A stretch of 64,000 bases of DNA from Primulina eburnea (taxonomy: Eukaryota; Streptophyta; Magnoliopsida; Lamiales; Gesneriaceae), in the NCBI RefSeq assembly GCF_022965805.1, contig NC_133115.1, positions 30,061,321-30,125,320 of the forward strand, in the 5' to 3' direction. The position numbers and the translations under genes were made by a program. Positions 56,166-64,000 of the stretch are shown here, one piece after another; position 1 is the first letter of the stretch, and every line of letters starts with the position of its first letter. Below the pieces are notes generated by a model. The model searched no databases, was not told the origin of the DNA, and worked only from the letters and a program-made list of their open reading frames with translations.

Positions 56166-57935
56166 ATGGAAGGATCAACAAATACTGTTTTTAGGCCTCC
56201 CGTGTTGGATGGATCAAACTATGCACTGTGGAAAGTTAAGATGAGGGTTTTTATTAAATCCATTGATGAAAGAGCTTGGCAACGTGTACTTGATGGTTGG
56301 AGTCCACCGAAACTCGAGGATGCTGACGGAGACACACGGCTCAAACCTGAAAGTGCCTGGACTGTCGATGAAGTGCAATCTTCAAACTACAATTCCAAGG
56401 CTCTCAATGCTATATTTTCATCTGTTGACACAAGGATGTTTAATTTAATCACCACCAGTGTATGCGCCAAAGATGCTTGGGAGATACTCCAGAAACACTG
56501 TGAAGGATCTGCAAGTGTGCGAAAAACTAGGCTAAGAATGGTGACATCAAAGTTCGAAAGTTTGAGAATGGAGGACAAGGAGTCCATTCTTGAGTATGAC
56601 TGCCGGTTGAGACAACTCTCAAATGAATCACATGGCCTAGGAGATCCCATACCAAACGAAAGATTGGTAAACAAGGTTCTGAGATCTCTTCCTGAGAGAT
56701 TCAATGTCAAAGTTTGCGCCATTGAGGAATCTAAAGACACTTCAAACATCAACCTGGATGAACTCATGAGTTCTCTAAGAACTTTTGAAATGAATCTTGA
56801 TCTGCAGAAAAAGGATAAAGGGAAGACAATAGCCCTTGAAGCCTCAACCGAATCATATGATGAAATTCTTCAACTATTTAAAGAAGTGGATAAGTCTGAT
56901 TTAGGTGAAGAATCGATCTCTCTGTTTACTAAGAAATTTGGTGATTACTTGAAGACCATGAGAGAAAAGAAGAGAATTGGGCAAAAATCTGAGCTGCCAA
57001 ATAACACCATTTTTGCAAAAGCTCAAAAGTTTACTCCTATGAAAGGACAGGTTCGACCAAAAACCGAAGTGCAAATTCAATCTAATGTCAGAAACCTGGA
57101 CTCAGTGCAATGTAGAGAGTGTTCGGGATATGGACACTATGCCAATGAGTGTGCCAATCGTCTTAGGAAAAACAAAGGCATGACTGTCACCCTGAGTGAT
57201 GAAGAATCTGAAGATGATCAAGGATCAAATGAATCTGAAAATCACACATCATTATCTACTGTGATCAAGGAGAAACGCTCAATGCAAATCAATCCTTTGG
57301 GTGTTGCCACAGGTGTTGCAATACCTGGTCGCAACACCGCTTCGAATCCTGTATGCCTTAATTCGACAGTCTTTGGGGAATCAAGTCAGTCCGAAACACA
57401 AGAGGTTGATGATGATGAAGTCACCCTAGAAAGTGTGCAGTCAATGTACGAAGAACTGTATGAAGACTGGATCAAAAGAACAAAAGGAAATTCAATTCTC
57501 TCCAAAGAGAACGTTGAGCTGAAGTCTCAAATATCACGACTTGAAGTAATCCTGAGCAAGAAAGATCTGGAATTATGCAAAGTCAAGGAAGAACTGAGAG
57601 AAGCAACTCAGGTACTTGCCAAGATGAATTCAAGTTCATCCAAGCTTGACTCACTTTTGATGATTGGACAGAATGATAAGGCTGGACTTGATTATTCGAA
57701 TAGTCTGTTCGAAACTGGAGAATCTTCCAATGCAAAGGAAAAACCAACTGTTTTTGTGAAAGGAAGTGTTGAAATCCCCAATACCACACATACTGAAAAG
57801 AGTGCTCCATCAAAAGTGCGAATGTCTATCAAGAAGTCTAAATCCAGAAAACGCCACTTTATCTGCCACTGCTGTTTCAGACCTGGACACATCAAACCCT
57901 ACTGTTTTAAACTGAGAGAGGATTACAAGAGATGA
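56166..57935 (+). CDS. Copia Gag, two zinc knuckles
   Basis: A 589-aa capsid/nucleocapsid protein of the retrotransposon. The N-terminal region (about 10-230) is a typical Copia capsid: LDGSNYALWKVKMR near 15-28, then a helical UBN2-type segment including LRMEDKESILEYDCRLRQL (about 136-154) and NERLVNKVLRSLPERF. Two CCHC knuckles follow: CRECSGYGHYANEC (about 318-331) and CHCCFRPGHIKPYC near the C-terminus. Between them lie an acidic linker and a long charged helix (EELYEDWIKRTKG... through the KKDLELCKVKEEL segment), probably coiled coil. One copy of the 38-bp motif encodes GVATGVAIPGRNTA in this linker. ATG 56166 lies 62 bp after the primer-binding site. The ORF ends in TGA; pol follows in the same frame 12 bp later. 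Confidence 0.92.
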   Translation: MEGSTNTVFRPPVLDGSNYALWKVKMRVFIKSIDERAWQRVLDGWSPPKLEDADGDTRLKPESAWTVDEVQSSNYNSKALNAIFSSVDTRMFNLITTSVCAKDAWEILQKHCEGSASVRKTRLRMVTSKFESLRMEDKESILEYDCRLRQLSNESHGLGDPIPNERLVNKVLRSLPERFNVKVCAIEESKDTSNINLDELMSSLRTFEMNLDLQKKDKGKTIALEASTESYDEILQLFKEVDKSDLGEESISLFTKKFGDYLKTMREKKRIGQKSELPNNTIFAKAQKFTPMKGQVRPKTEVQIQSNVRNLDSVQCRECSGYGHYANECANRLRKNKGMTVTLSDEESEDDQGSNESENHTSLSTVIKEKRSMQINPLGVATGVAIPGRNTASNPVCLNSTVFGESSQSETQEVDDDEVTLESVQSMYEELYEDWIKRTKGNSILSKENVELKSQISRLEVILSKKDLELCKVKEELREATQVLAKMNSSSSKLDSLLMIGQNDKAGLDYSNSLFETGESSNAKEKPTVFVKGSVEIPNTTHTEKSAPSKVRMSIKKSKSRKRHFICHCCFRPGHIKPYCFKLREDYKR

Positions 57936-57947
57936 GAATCTGAACAT

Positions 57948-60900
57948 GTGTCGTCACAGGTGTTGTACAACACCCGGCGCAACACTGCCAACAGAAACCC
58001 GATGGTAAAAAAGGTTTGGGTACCAAAGGCACAGATTCAATGTTCTGTTATTTATATTTCATTAAAGACTAACATTGCAGGAATATGGTACTTTGACAGT
58101 GGCTGCTCGCGCCACATGACAGGTTCTAAAGACCACTTGATTGACTTTGTTGAACTAAGGAGTGGTCATGTGACATATGGTGGTGGTGCTAAAGGAAGAA
58201 TTGCTGGGAAAGGAACCTTGAATGTTGATGGATTGCCTAATCTACACAATGTGCTCTATGTCGAAGGGCTTAACTCAAACTTAATAAGCATAAGTCAACT
58301 TTGTGATGACGGTTTGCATGTTAAGTTTGATAAAGACAATTGTGAAGTGTTTGATAAGACTAATACTCGCATTTTGACAGGTACTAGGTCTGCTGATAAT
58401 TGCTATCAACTTGGAGAAGACATAGTGAGCAATCATTCAAAGGTGAGCGAATTAAACATGTGGCATCAAAAATTAGGACATGCAAACTTCAAGACATTAA
58501 AGAATCTTGGTAAGTACGATGCTGTGAGAGGTATGCCTAATTTATCCTCTGGAATTCCATATGTTTGTGGTGCATGTCAAAAAGGTAAGCAAACACGTGT
58601 TCCCCACCAAGTGTTGCAACACTTTGGGACAACACGGTGTCTTGAAATCTTGCACATGGATCTTATGGGTCCAATGGAAGTGGAAAGTCTTAGAGGTAAG
58701 AAGTATTCTTGTGTTTGTGTGGATGATTTCTCTCGCTTTACTTGGGTAAGATTTCTTAGAGAAAAATCCGATACATTTGATGCTTTCAAGAAATTACATG
58801 CTAAGATTACTAATCTACATAATCTGAGGGTTGGTAAGATAAGGACCGATCATGGTAAAGAATTTGAAAACTCACACTTTGTATCATTTTGTGAAAAGAA
58901 AGGGATAACTCATGAATTTTCGGCCCCTAAGACTCCTCAACAGAACGGAATAGCCGAAAGGAAGAATAGAACACTGCAAGAAATGGCTAGGGTCATGTTA
59001 AGTTCTAAGAATATTTCAAAGAGATTTTGGGCCGAGACCTTGAACACAGCATGTCATATTTCAAATCGTGTGTACTTAAGGAGTGGTTCTACTATGACAT
59101 CCTATGAAATCATCATGGGAAAGAGGCCGAACCTCAAGTATTTTCATGTCTTTGGGTGTGTATGTTATGTTTTGAATGATCGAGAACATCTTGCAAAATT
59201 TGACTCTAAAAGTGACAAATGTTTATTTCTTGGTTATTCATCCAATAGTCGTGCATATCGCATGTATAATCTGAGAACAAGAACGACTATGGAATCTATT
59301 AACGTTGTGTTTGACGATCTTGCAGATCTAACAGGAAAAACAATCGAGGATGAAGTTGATGGGCTCCTGAATACAAGTGAGACACTGCCTAACACAGATG
59401 TTGGACCCGGTGTTGTAACACCTGAGACAACACCTGCATTGGCAGAATCAAATGATGAACCAGAAGAGAATACTGAAAATGATGATGGTATAACCAATGA
59501 TGGGATTGACATTCCCACCAAGATTCAGAAAAATCATCCATCATCTCAGATCATTGGAGAAACATTTGAAGGAATGCAAACTAGAAGAAAGGAGAAGGTA
59601 GACTATCGGAAAATGATGGGACTAGTATGCATGACTTCCGTGTACTCTCAAGTAAGCCACTCTTGTTTTGTTTCACTCGTTGAACCCAAAAATATAAGTG
59701 AAGCCTTAAAAGATGAATTTTGGGTTGATGCGATGCATGAGGAACTTGAACAATTTGTTAGGAATGATGTGTGGGATCTGGTTCCCAAACCCGACAATGT
59801 GAATGTTATTGGAACAAAATGGATTTTTAAAAACAAAACTGATGAATCTGGAATTGTTGTAAGAAATAAATCTAGGCTAGTTGCTCAAGGGTATACTCAA
59901 ATTGAAGGAATTGATTTTGATGAGACATTTGCCCCTGTTGCTCGAATTGAATCAGTCCGACTGTTGCTTGCTATTGCGTGTCACATGGACATAAAATTAT
60001 ATCAAATGGATGTGAAAAGTGCATTTTTGAATGGCATTTTGAAAGAAGAAGCGTATGTAAACCAACCTAAAGGATTTGAAGATCCACACCACCCGAACCA
60101 TGTCTACAAGTTGAAGAAGGCATTGTATGGGCTTAAACAGGCTCCACGGGCATGGTATGGTAAGCTTACGGAATATTTGCTTGACTTGGGCTTCAAACGA
60201 GGTGAGGTTGATAAAACTATTTTTATTAAAAAGTCAAAGCAAGATATACTTGTGTGTCAAATTTATGTGGATGACATAATTTTTGGTGCTTCTTCTCAAA
60301 AGGATGTTACTGAGTTTGTTAACTGTATGTCTAACACATTTGAAATGAGCATGGTAGGGGAATTGAGTTTCTTTCTTGGCTTACAAATTAAACAAATGCA
60401 TGATGGTATCTTTCTATGTCAATCCAAGTATGCCAAGAATGTGGTAAAGAAATTTGCTGCTGAGAACACTAAACACATGAAAACTCCAACGGGATCGTCT
60501 GAAAAATTATCAAAAGATGATGTTGCCGCAGGTGTTGACAACACCCAGTATCGCAGCATCATAGGCAGTCTTCTTTACTTAAGTGCGAGTCGTCCCGACA
60601 TCATGTTTAGTGTATGTTTGTGTGCTAGATACCAGGCTGATCCTAAAATCACTCATCTAAAGGCTGTCAAAAGAATTTTGCGATATATATCTGGAACAGT
60701 TGACTTAGGTCTATGGTACACCAAAGAAACAAACACCAATTTAGTGGGATTTAGTGATGCTGACTGGGCTGGAAACTTAGATGATAGGAAAAGTACCACG
60801 GGTGGGTGTTTTTATCTTGGTAACAATTTGGTGTCATGGTATAGCAGAAAGCAAAATTGTGTGTCTTTGTCCACTGCTGAATCTGAATATGTTGCGGCTG

Positions 60901-61205
60901 CTAGTTGTTGTTCACAACTTTTGTGGATGAATCAAATGATTAACGATTATGGATTCAGCAGTGACACCTTAATTGTATACTGTGACAATTCGAGTGCAAT
61001 TAACATTTCAAAAAATCCAGTGCAACACTCTCGAACGAAACACATTGACATTAGACATCATTTTATTCGAGATTTGGTTGAGAAGGGTATGATTCGAATG
61101 GAATTTGTTGGAACTGAGAACCAACTGGCAGATATCTTTACAAAACCATTGTATTTTGAGAGATTCTCCAATCTAAGGAAGTCTCTCAGCTTGTGTACAC
61201 AATGA
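57948..61205 (+). CDS. Copia Pol: protease, integrase, reverse transcriptase, RNase H
   Basis: An open frame of 1085 codons in the same frame as gag; there is no ATG at 57948 (the codon is GTG), so it is expected to be made as part of a Gag-Pol product. Domains in order: aspartic protease DSGCSRHMTG (about 51-60); GAG-pre-integrase MWHQKLGHANF (about 171-181) with the CGACQKGK zinc residues; integrase core (HMDLMGP, then VDDFSRF, then RTDHGKEFE and PQQNGIAERKNR, the D,D-35-E residues); reverse transcriptase (NVIGTKWIFKNK, RLVAQGYTQ, YQMDVKSAFLNG, ALYGLKQAPRAWY, catalytic YVDDI); RNase H (GFSDADWAG, STAESEYVAA, YCDNSSAI) and a terminal HSRTKHIDIRHHFIRD, ADIFTKPL. No stop or frameshift inside, so this is a young copy. 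Confidence 0.93.
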   Translation: MSSQVLYNTRRNTANRNPMVKKVWVPKAQIQCSVIYISLKTNIAGIWYFDSGCSRHMTGSKDHLIDFVELRSGHVTYGGGAKGRIAGKGTLNVDGLPNLHNVLYVEGLNSNLISISQLCDDGLHVKFDKDNCEVFDKTNTRILTGTRSADNCYQLGEDIVSNHSKVSELNMWHQKLGHANFKTLKNLGKYDAVRGMPNLSSGIPYVCGACQKGKQTRVPHQVLQHFGTTRCLEILHMDLMGPMEVESLRGKKYSCVCVDDFSRFTWVRFLREKSDTFDAFKKLHAKITNLHNLRVGKIRTDHGKEFENSHFVSFCEKKGITHEFSAPKTPQQNGIAERKNRTLQEMARVMLSSKNISKRFWAETLNTACHISNRVYLRSGSTMTSYEIIMGKRPNLKYFHVFGCVCYVLNDREHLAKFDSKSDKCLFLGYSSNSRAYRMYNLRTRTTMESINVVFDDLADLTGKTIEDEVDGLLNTSETLPNTDVGPGVVTPETTPALAESNDEPEENTENDDGITNDGIDIPTKIQKNHPSSQIIGETFEGMQTRRKEKVDYRKMMGLVCMTSVYSQVSHSCFVSLVEPKNISEALKDEFWVDAMHEELEQFVRNDVWDLVPKPDNVNVIGTKWIFKNKTDESGIVVRNKSRLVAQGYTQIEGIDFDETFAPVARIESVRLLLAIACHMDIKLYQMDVKSAFLNGILKEEAYVNQPKGFEDPHHPNHVYKLKKALYGLKQAPRAWYGKLTEYLLDLGFKRGEVDKTIFIKKSKQDILVCQIYVDDIIFGASSQKDVTEFVNCMSNTFEMSMVGELSFFLGLQIKQMHDGIFLCQSKYAKNVVKKFAAENTKHMKTPTGSSEKLSKDDVAAGVDNTQYRSIIGSLLYLSASRPDIMFSVCLCARYQADPKITHLKAVKRILRYISGTVDLGLWYTKETNTNLVGFSDADWAGNLDDRKSTTGGCFYLGNNLVSWYSRKQNCVSLSTAESEYVAAASCCSQLLWMNQMINDYGFSSDTLIVYCDNSSAINISKNPVQHSRTKHIDIRHHFIRDLVEKGMIRMEFVGTENQLADIFTKPLYFERFSNLRKSLSLCTQ

Positions 61206-62268
61206 TCACTCACAGATGTTGTCCTGGGTGTTACAACACCTATGGACAACACCCAGCATGCATGTGCATTTTATTTTTAGGATGCTAGGCATATTTCATT
61301 CATTCTGTTTTGTGTGAAGTCTGTACAAAGGTTCGGTTACTGAATGGTGTGCTCTCAGTTGAGAATCAAACTTTCTAACAAAATCCTTTAAGGTGTGGTG
61401 TATGCTCAATCGAAGTCACTATGCTACCCGCATGTCACATAGTCATGACTGATGTGAAAATGACTTGAAAACTTGGTGAGCAAGAAGGTGAAAAACAGAA
61501 AAGGGAAGAAAAATGAAACAAAATGTTTAGAAGAAAATGGAAAAAGCTACCTAGAGGAGTCCAATGAAGACCGTTCTTCTAGAGTGGGAGCTACCACTTC
61601 TAAGTCAAACTACAGATGGAAAAAGCTACCTAGAGGAGTCCAACGAAGACCGTTCTTCTAGAGTGGGAGCTACCATATCTGATGTAAACATTCTCAAGAA
61701 AGTTTGAGTCAAAACAATGAGTGTTGCCTAACGGTGTTACCAACACCCACGTACAGACAGACCACAATTTGATCACATGCTTGTGTTTTTTCATTTTTGA
61801 TCATATTTTAGGCATAAATTTTAAGTTATTCATATCGCTGTTATATAAATTCATCATTTCCAGTGGGCTATCAGTTCTTGACAAATGAAATTCGAACAAA
61901 AACCCCAACCAACCCAATCTTGAAATATATTGATATCTAACGGTTAGTGGGGTTAATTCGATGTGGCGTTTCACACTGCCTGATTTTTTTTTTATGATTA
62001 CACCGGCTCGGAAAGTTACCGTTGGATGAGCGTAAATTCTGATTTGGAAAGAGGGTGCGGTTACGGGTCGAGAAAATGTTACCGTTGGAGGAATATGCTT
62101 AAATACTTAGGAATGGATGATGCACAACTTTACTGTCTGATATTTTCTTACACAGTATAAACTTTTGTCATGCTCTCATTACTCATTTGTTGCGAAAAGT
62201 TATCTCTGTCTTCGGATTTTCTTGTGTCCCTTCAATCCACACTGTTTCTTGTGTTCTTTATTCGACAG
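61206..62268 (+). other. Non-coding spacer between pol and the third ORF
   Basis: Carries two copies of the 38-bp motif (61215-61253 and about 61719-61755), a 79-bp-period tandem duplication, and no ORF worth calling. The sequence just before the next ATG reads TTTATTCGACAG/ATG, which looks like a splice acceptor. Confidence 0.6.
61537..61675. repeat. Tandem duplication, 79-bp period
   Basis: 60-bp copies at 61537-61596 and 61616-61675 (ATGGAAAAAGCTACCTAGAG...GAGCTACCA), one difference (AATGAAG versus AACGAAG). Confidence 0.93.
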
Positions 62269-64000
62269 ATGGCTGGCTTCGATCGTCACGACATCAGAAA
62301 TGAAATGGCTGCAAGTTTGTAGGAAAAATCACCTGACTCAACACCCTCAGCCGAAACCAATGTGGAAGGGATGGCAATGGTCAGTGTACCGGAAGAACCA
62401 GTGCCACTGGAAACTATTGCTCCTGGTGAACCCGGGAATGCAATCGACATTGAAAATCCACCAGATTTTGAGGCTGTGAAGAGAGCTTTCCCCCCTGTTC
62501 CTATGCGTCGCACGTCAAAGAGACAAGCAGGGTTTGACCCTGACTTTGTTCCTACAAAGAAACCAAGGGCATCCACCGTCCCATTTATTCTGGATCCGGA
62601 TTTCTCATCTGGAGACGACTCCAATGATGAGGATTTTGAGTTGGTGGCTCGCCCCAAACCAACTGTTACTACAAAGGAAAGTGGTTCTTCTACTGGTGCC
62701 CACAAGCAATACCCAGTCACGGACAATCAAGTTGCTTCTGAAGAAAGGGTTCCTGATGAGCCTGCAGACGATGAGCAATCACTGGCCGAGTTTCTTGCTC
62801 AGCTTAAAGAAGATAAAGCGGCCAAGAGACAAATGGCTCAGGAGGAAGAGCCTGATTCAGAAATGATGGAGGAGTTTGAACAAAACCGGCCTGGCGCTTC
62901 TGACGACTCCTCCTCTTCGTCTGTGTCTGATTTTGAGTCAGAGGAACAAGGTAATGATGCATCGGAAGAAACTGACTCTGAAGCCAGCGAATCCTCTGAG
63001 AATGCTGATGTTGCTGCTGCTGCACCCGATGTTGAGGAGGATGTTGACAACACCTCCCACAACATTGACTCTGCTGATTATGATCTCAGTAAGTCCTTCT
63101 CTCCGAAGTTTTACTCAGAAGAGGCCTTGGCATTGTGGCCCATATTTATTCATCGAGAGATGATTGAAGAGAAAAACATTGACTTTGATGCGTATGGAAA
63201 GCATAATCTGATTGAATTTTTGAAGAGCCGAAGACTGCTCTCAACTGTCACTGCAGTCATGCCCTACTGTCGCAGAGTGGTATTGGAGTTTTATTGCAAT
63301 CTTTTGAGGAGTGTGGCCGATGAGGACTCGGTGAAATACGGCAGAGTGTTTGTTCGGGATCGTATTTACAATTTCTCACCAACTGTGATCAATGCCTTCT
63401 ATGACACCCCAGATATTGAAGAATCTGAAGAGGACTTAGATATTCATGCTGTCACCACTGTGCTTACTGGAGGTGTGGTCAATATTTTCCCTGATCATCC
63501 CAAGAAATTGAGTGCTGCAAATCTCACCTCCTTCTTTTCTGTTCTGCATAAAACTGCTATTTGGAACTGGACTCCATCGAGCAACACTACCACCGTGACT
63601 CGCTCACAGGCCATCATGCTATTTGCTATTGGAACCGGGCGTGCTTTTAACTTTGGGAAGCTGGTTTTTCAGAATACAGTGCAATACTCTCAAGGGGATT
63701 TCAAGAAAACCAAGCTCCCTTACCCTTCGCTCATCTATGGCATCCTGGAATCTCAAGGGTTCATTCCGGATATTGATGAAGAGCTCTGCCCTGTTGGCGA
63801 TTCCCTGAAGATTTCCCCAGCTTACTTCAAAGGCAACAGAAAAGTCGATCTGCCTTGGATGGGTTCGAGTGTTGCTGCAGATGTTGGCCACACTGGTGAA
63901 ACAACATCTGACCCTCTGCCCGACATTTCTAGTCTGCCCCCGACACCTCCTGCTGGCTATGATACACTGTCCCTCTCCTACATTCGTGCTCAAATCGCCT
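62269..64000 (+). CDS. Envelope-like third ORF of the retroelement, partial, early TAG
   Basis: The frame opens at ATG 62269, meets TAG at 62320-62322 (codon 18), and is then open from 62323 to the window end, more than 550 codons. The next in-frame ATG is 62371. About 62371-63085 encodes a very acidic, Ser/Glu/Asp-rich disordered stretch with a basic patch (MRRTSKRQ). From about 63085 a folded region begins, with FSPKFYSEEALALWPIFIHR, RRLLSTV, VVLEFYCNL, YGRVFVRDRIYNFSP and AIMLFAIGTGR. That region resembles the domain annotated in plant proteomes as putative plant transposon protein, often found in envelope-like ORFs of Copia elements. I see no clear signal peptide or transmembrane segment in the visible part, so envelope-like refers to position, not proven function. 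Whether the TAG is read through, bypassed by starting at 62371, or a lesion is unknown. Confidence 0.65.

Larger units (their letters stand above)
55640..63908 (+). repeat. Dispersed 38-bp TGTTG/CAACA motif, 11 copies
   Basis: Approximate starts: 55640 and 55990 (LTR), 57300 (gag), 57946 (gag-pol junction), 58596, 59397 and 60519 (pol), 61215 and 61719 (spacer), 63028 and 63868 (third ORF). Layout: RTGTTG, 6-8 bp, GGTGTT (or GATGTT), 1-2 bp, CAACACCY, 4-6 bp, CAACACC. The centre is an imperfect palindrome. Confidence 0.85.
55304..64000 (+). mobile_element. Sirevirus-like Ty1/Copia retrotransposon, 3' end outside window
   Basis: Order: 5' LTR (about 55304-56090), primer-binding site (56093-56104), gag (56166-57935), pol in the same frame (57948-61205), about 1 kb of non-coding spacer with a duplication, and a third ORF (62269 to beyond 64000). 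The long Gag with two zinc knuckles, the RT/RNase H sequence style and an extra envelope-like ORF after pol fit the Sirevirus lineage of Pseudoviridae. The 3' LTR is not in the window. It inserted into a hAT transposon. Pol is intact, gag-pol has one internal TGA, and the third ORF has an early TAG. Confidence 0.85.

Overview
This is a 64 kb piece of a plant nuclear genome, almost certainly a eudicot. The evidence is high A+T content, GT-AG introns, three unmistakable plant gene families and a dense crowd of plant-type transposable elements. Nothing bacterial or organellar was seen, and no tRNA, snoRNA or CRISPR could be supported. I cannot place the species; an asterid is only a guess.

Four host genes are convincing. 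(1) 20763-21038 (+): a two-exon RCI2/PMP3 small hydrophobic membrane protein with a G-box about 150 bp upstream. (2) 30562-30804 (-): an 80-aa plant-specific protein of unknown function. (3) 40305-41618 (+): an intronless PLP-dependent enzyme matching plant L-cysteine desulfhydrase (LCD). (4) 44181-52198 (+): a full-size PDR-type ABCG transporter. I reconstructed it as 24 exons encoding 1446 aa, all phases closing, with one GC-AG intron and a 199-bp tandem duplication that copies the end of exon 3 and its splice donor. The four genes show no operon-like or pathway link.

Most of the rest is transposable-element debris. 0-10 kb: a solo LTR with 5-bp target duplication (138-1713), MITEs, a Gypsy-like LTR cut by a CACTA element, and another related LTR on the minus strand. 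10-20 kb: a Tourist-like MITE nested in a common 180-bp element, a decayed Copia integrase region carrying a Cassandra retrotransposon (5S rRNA-like LTRs), and a complete 368-bp TRIM. 20-34 kb: MULE-like, hAT-like, Tourist-like and Micron-like MITEs and a second TRIM. 34-37 kb: a deleted Copia element on the minus strand with a Gypsy LTR fragment inside. 54-64 kb: a Tip100-like hAT transposon interrupted by a large Sirevirus-like Copia element that runs off the window (5' LTR, PBS, gag, pol, and a third envelope-like ORF).

The most unusual signal is in that last element. A structured motif of about 38 bp, built from TGTTG and CAACA blocks around a GGTGTT..AACACC palindrome, recurs at least 11 times over 8 kb: in the LTR, gag, the gag-pol junction, pol, the 3' spacer and the envelope-like ORF. 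A second theme is the family of 11 copies of a roughly 180-bp element ending in GTGAGACGGTCTCAC, two pairs of which form long inverted repeats.
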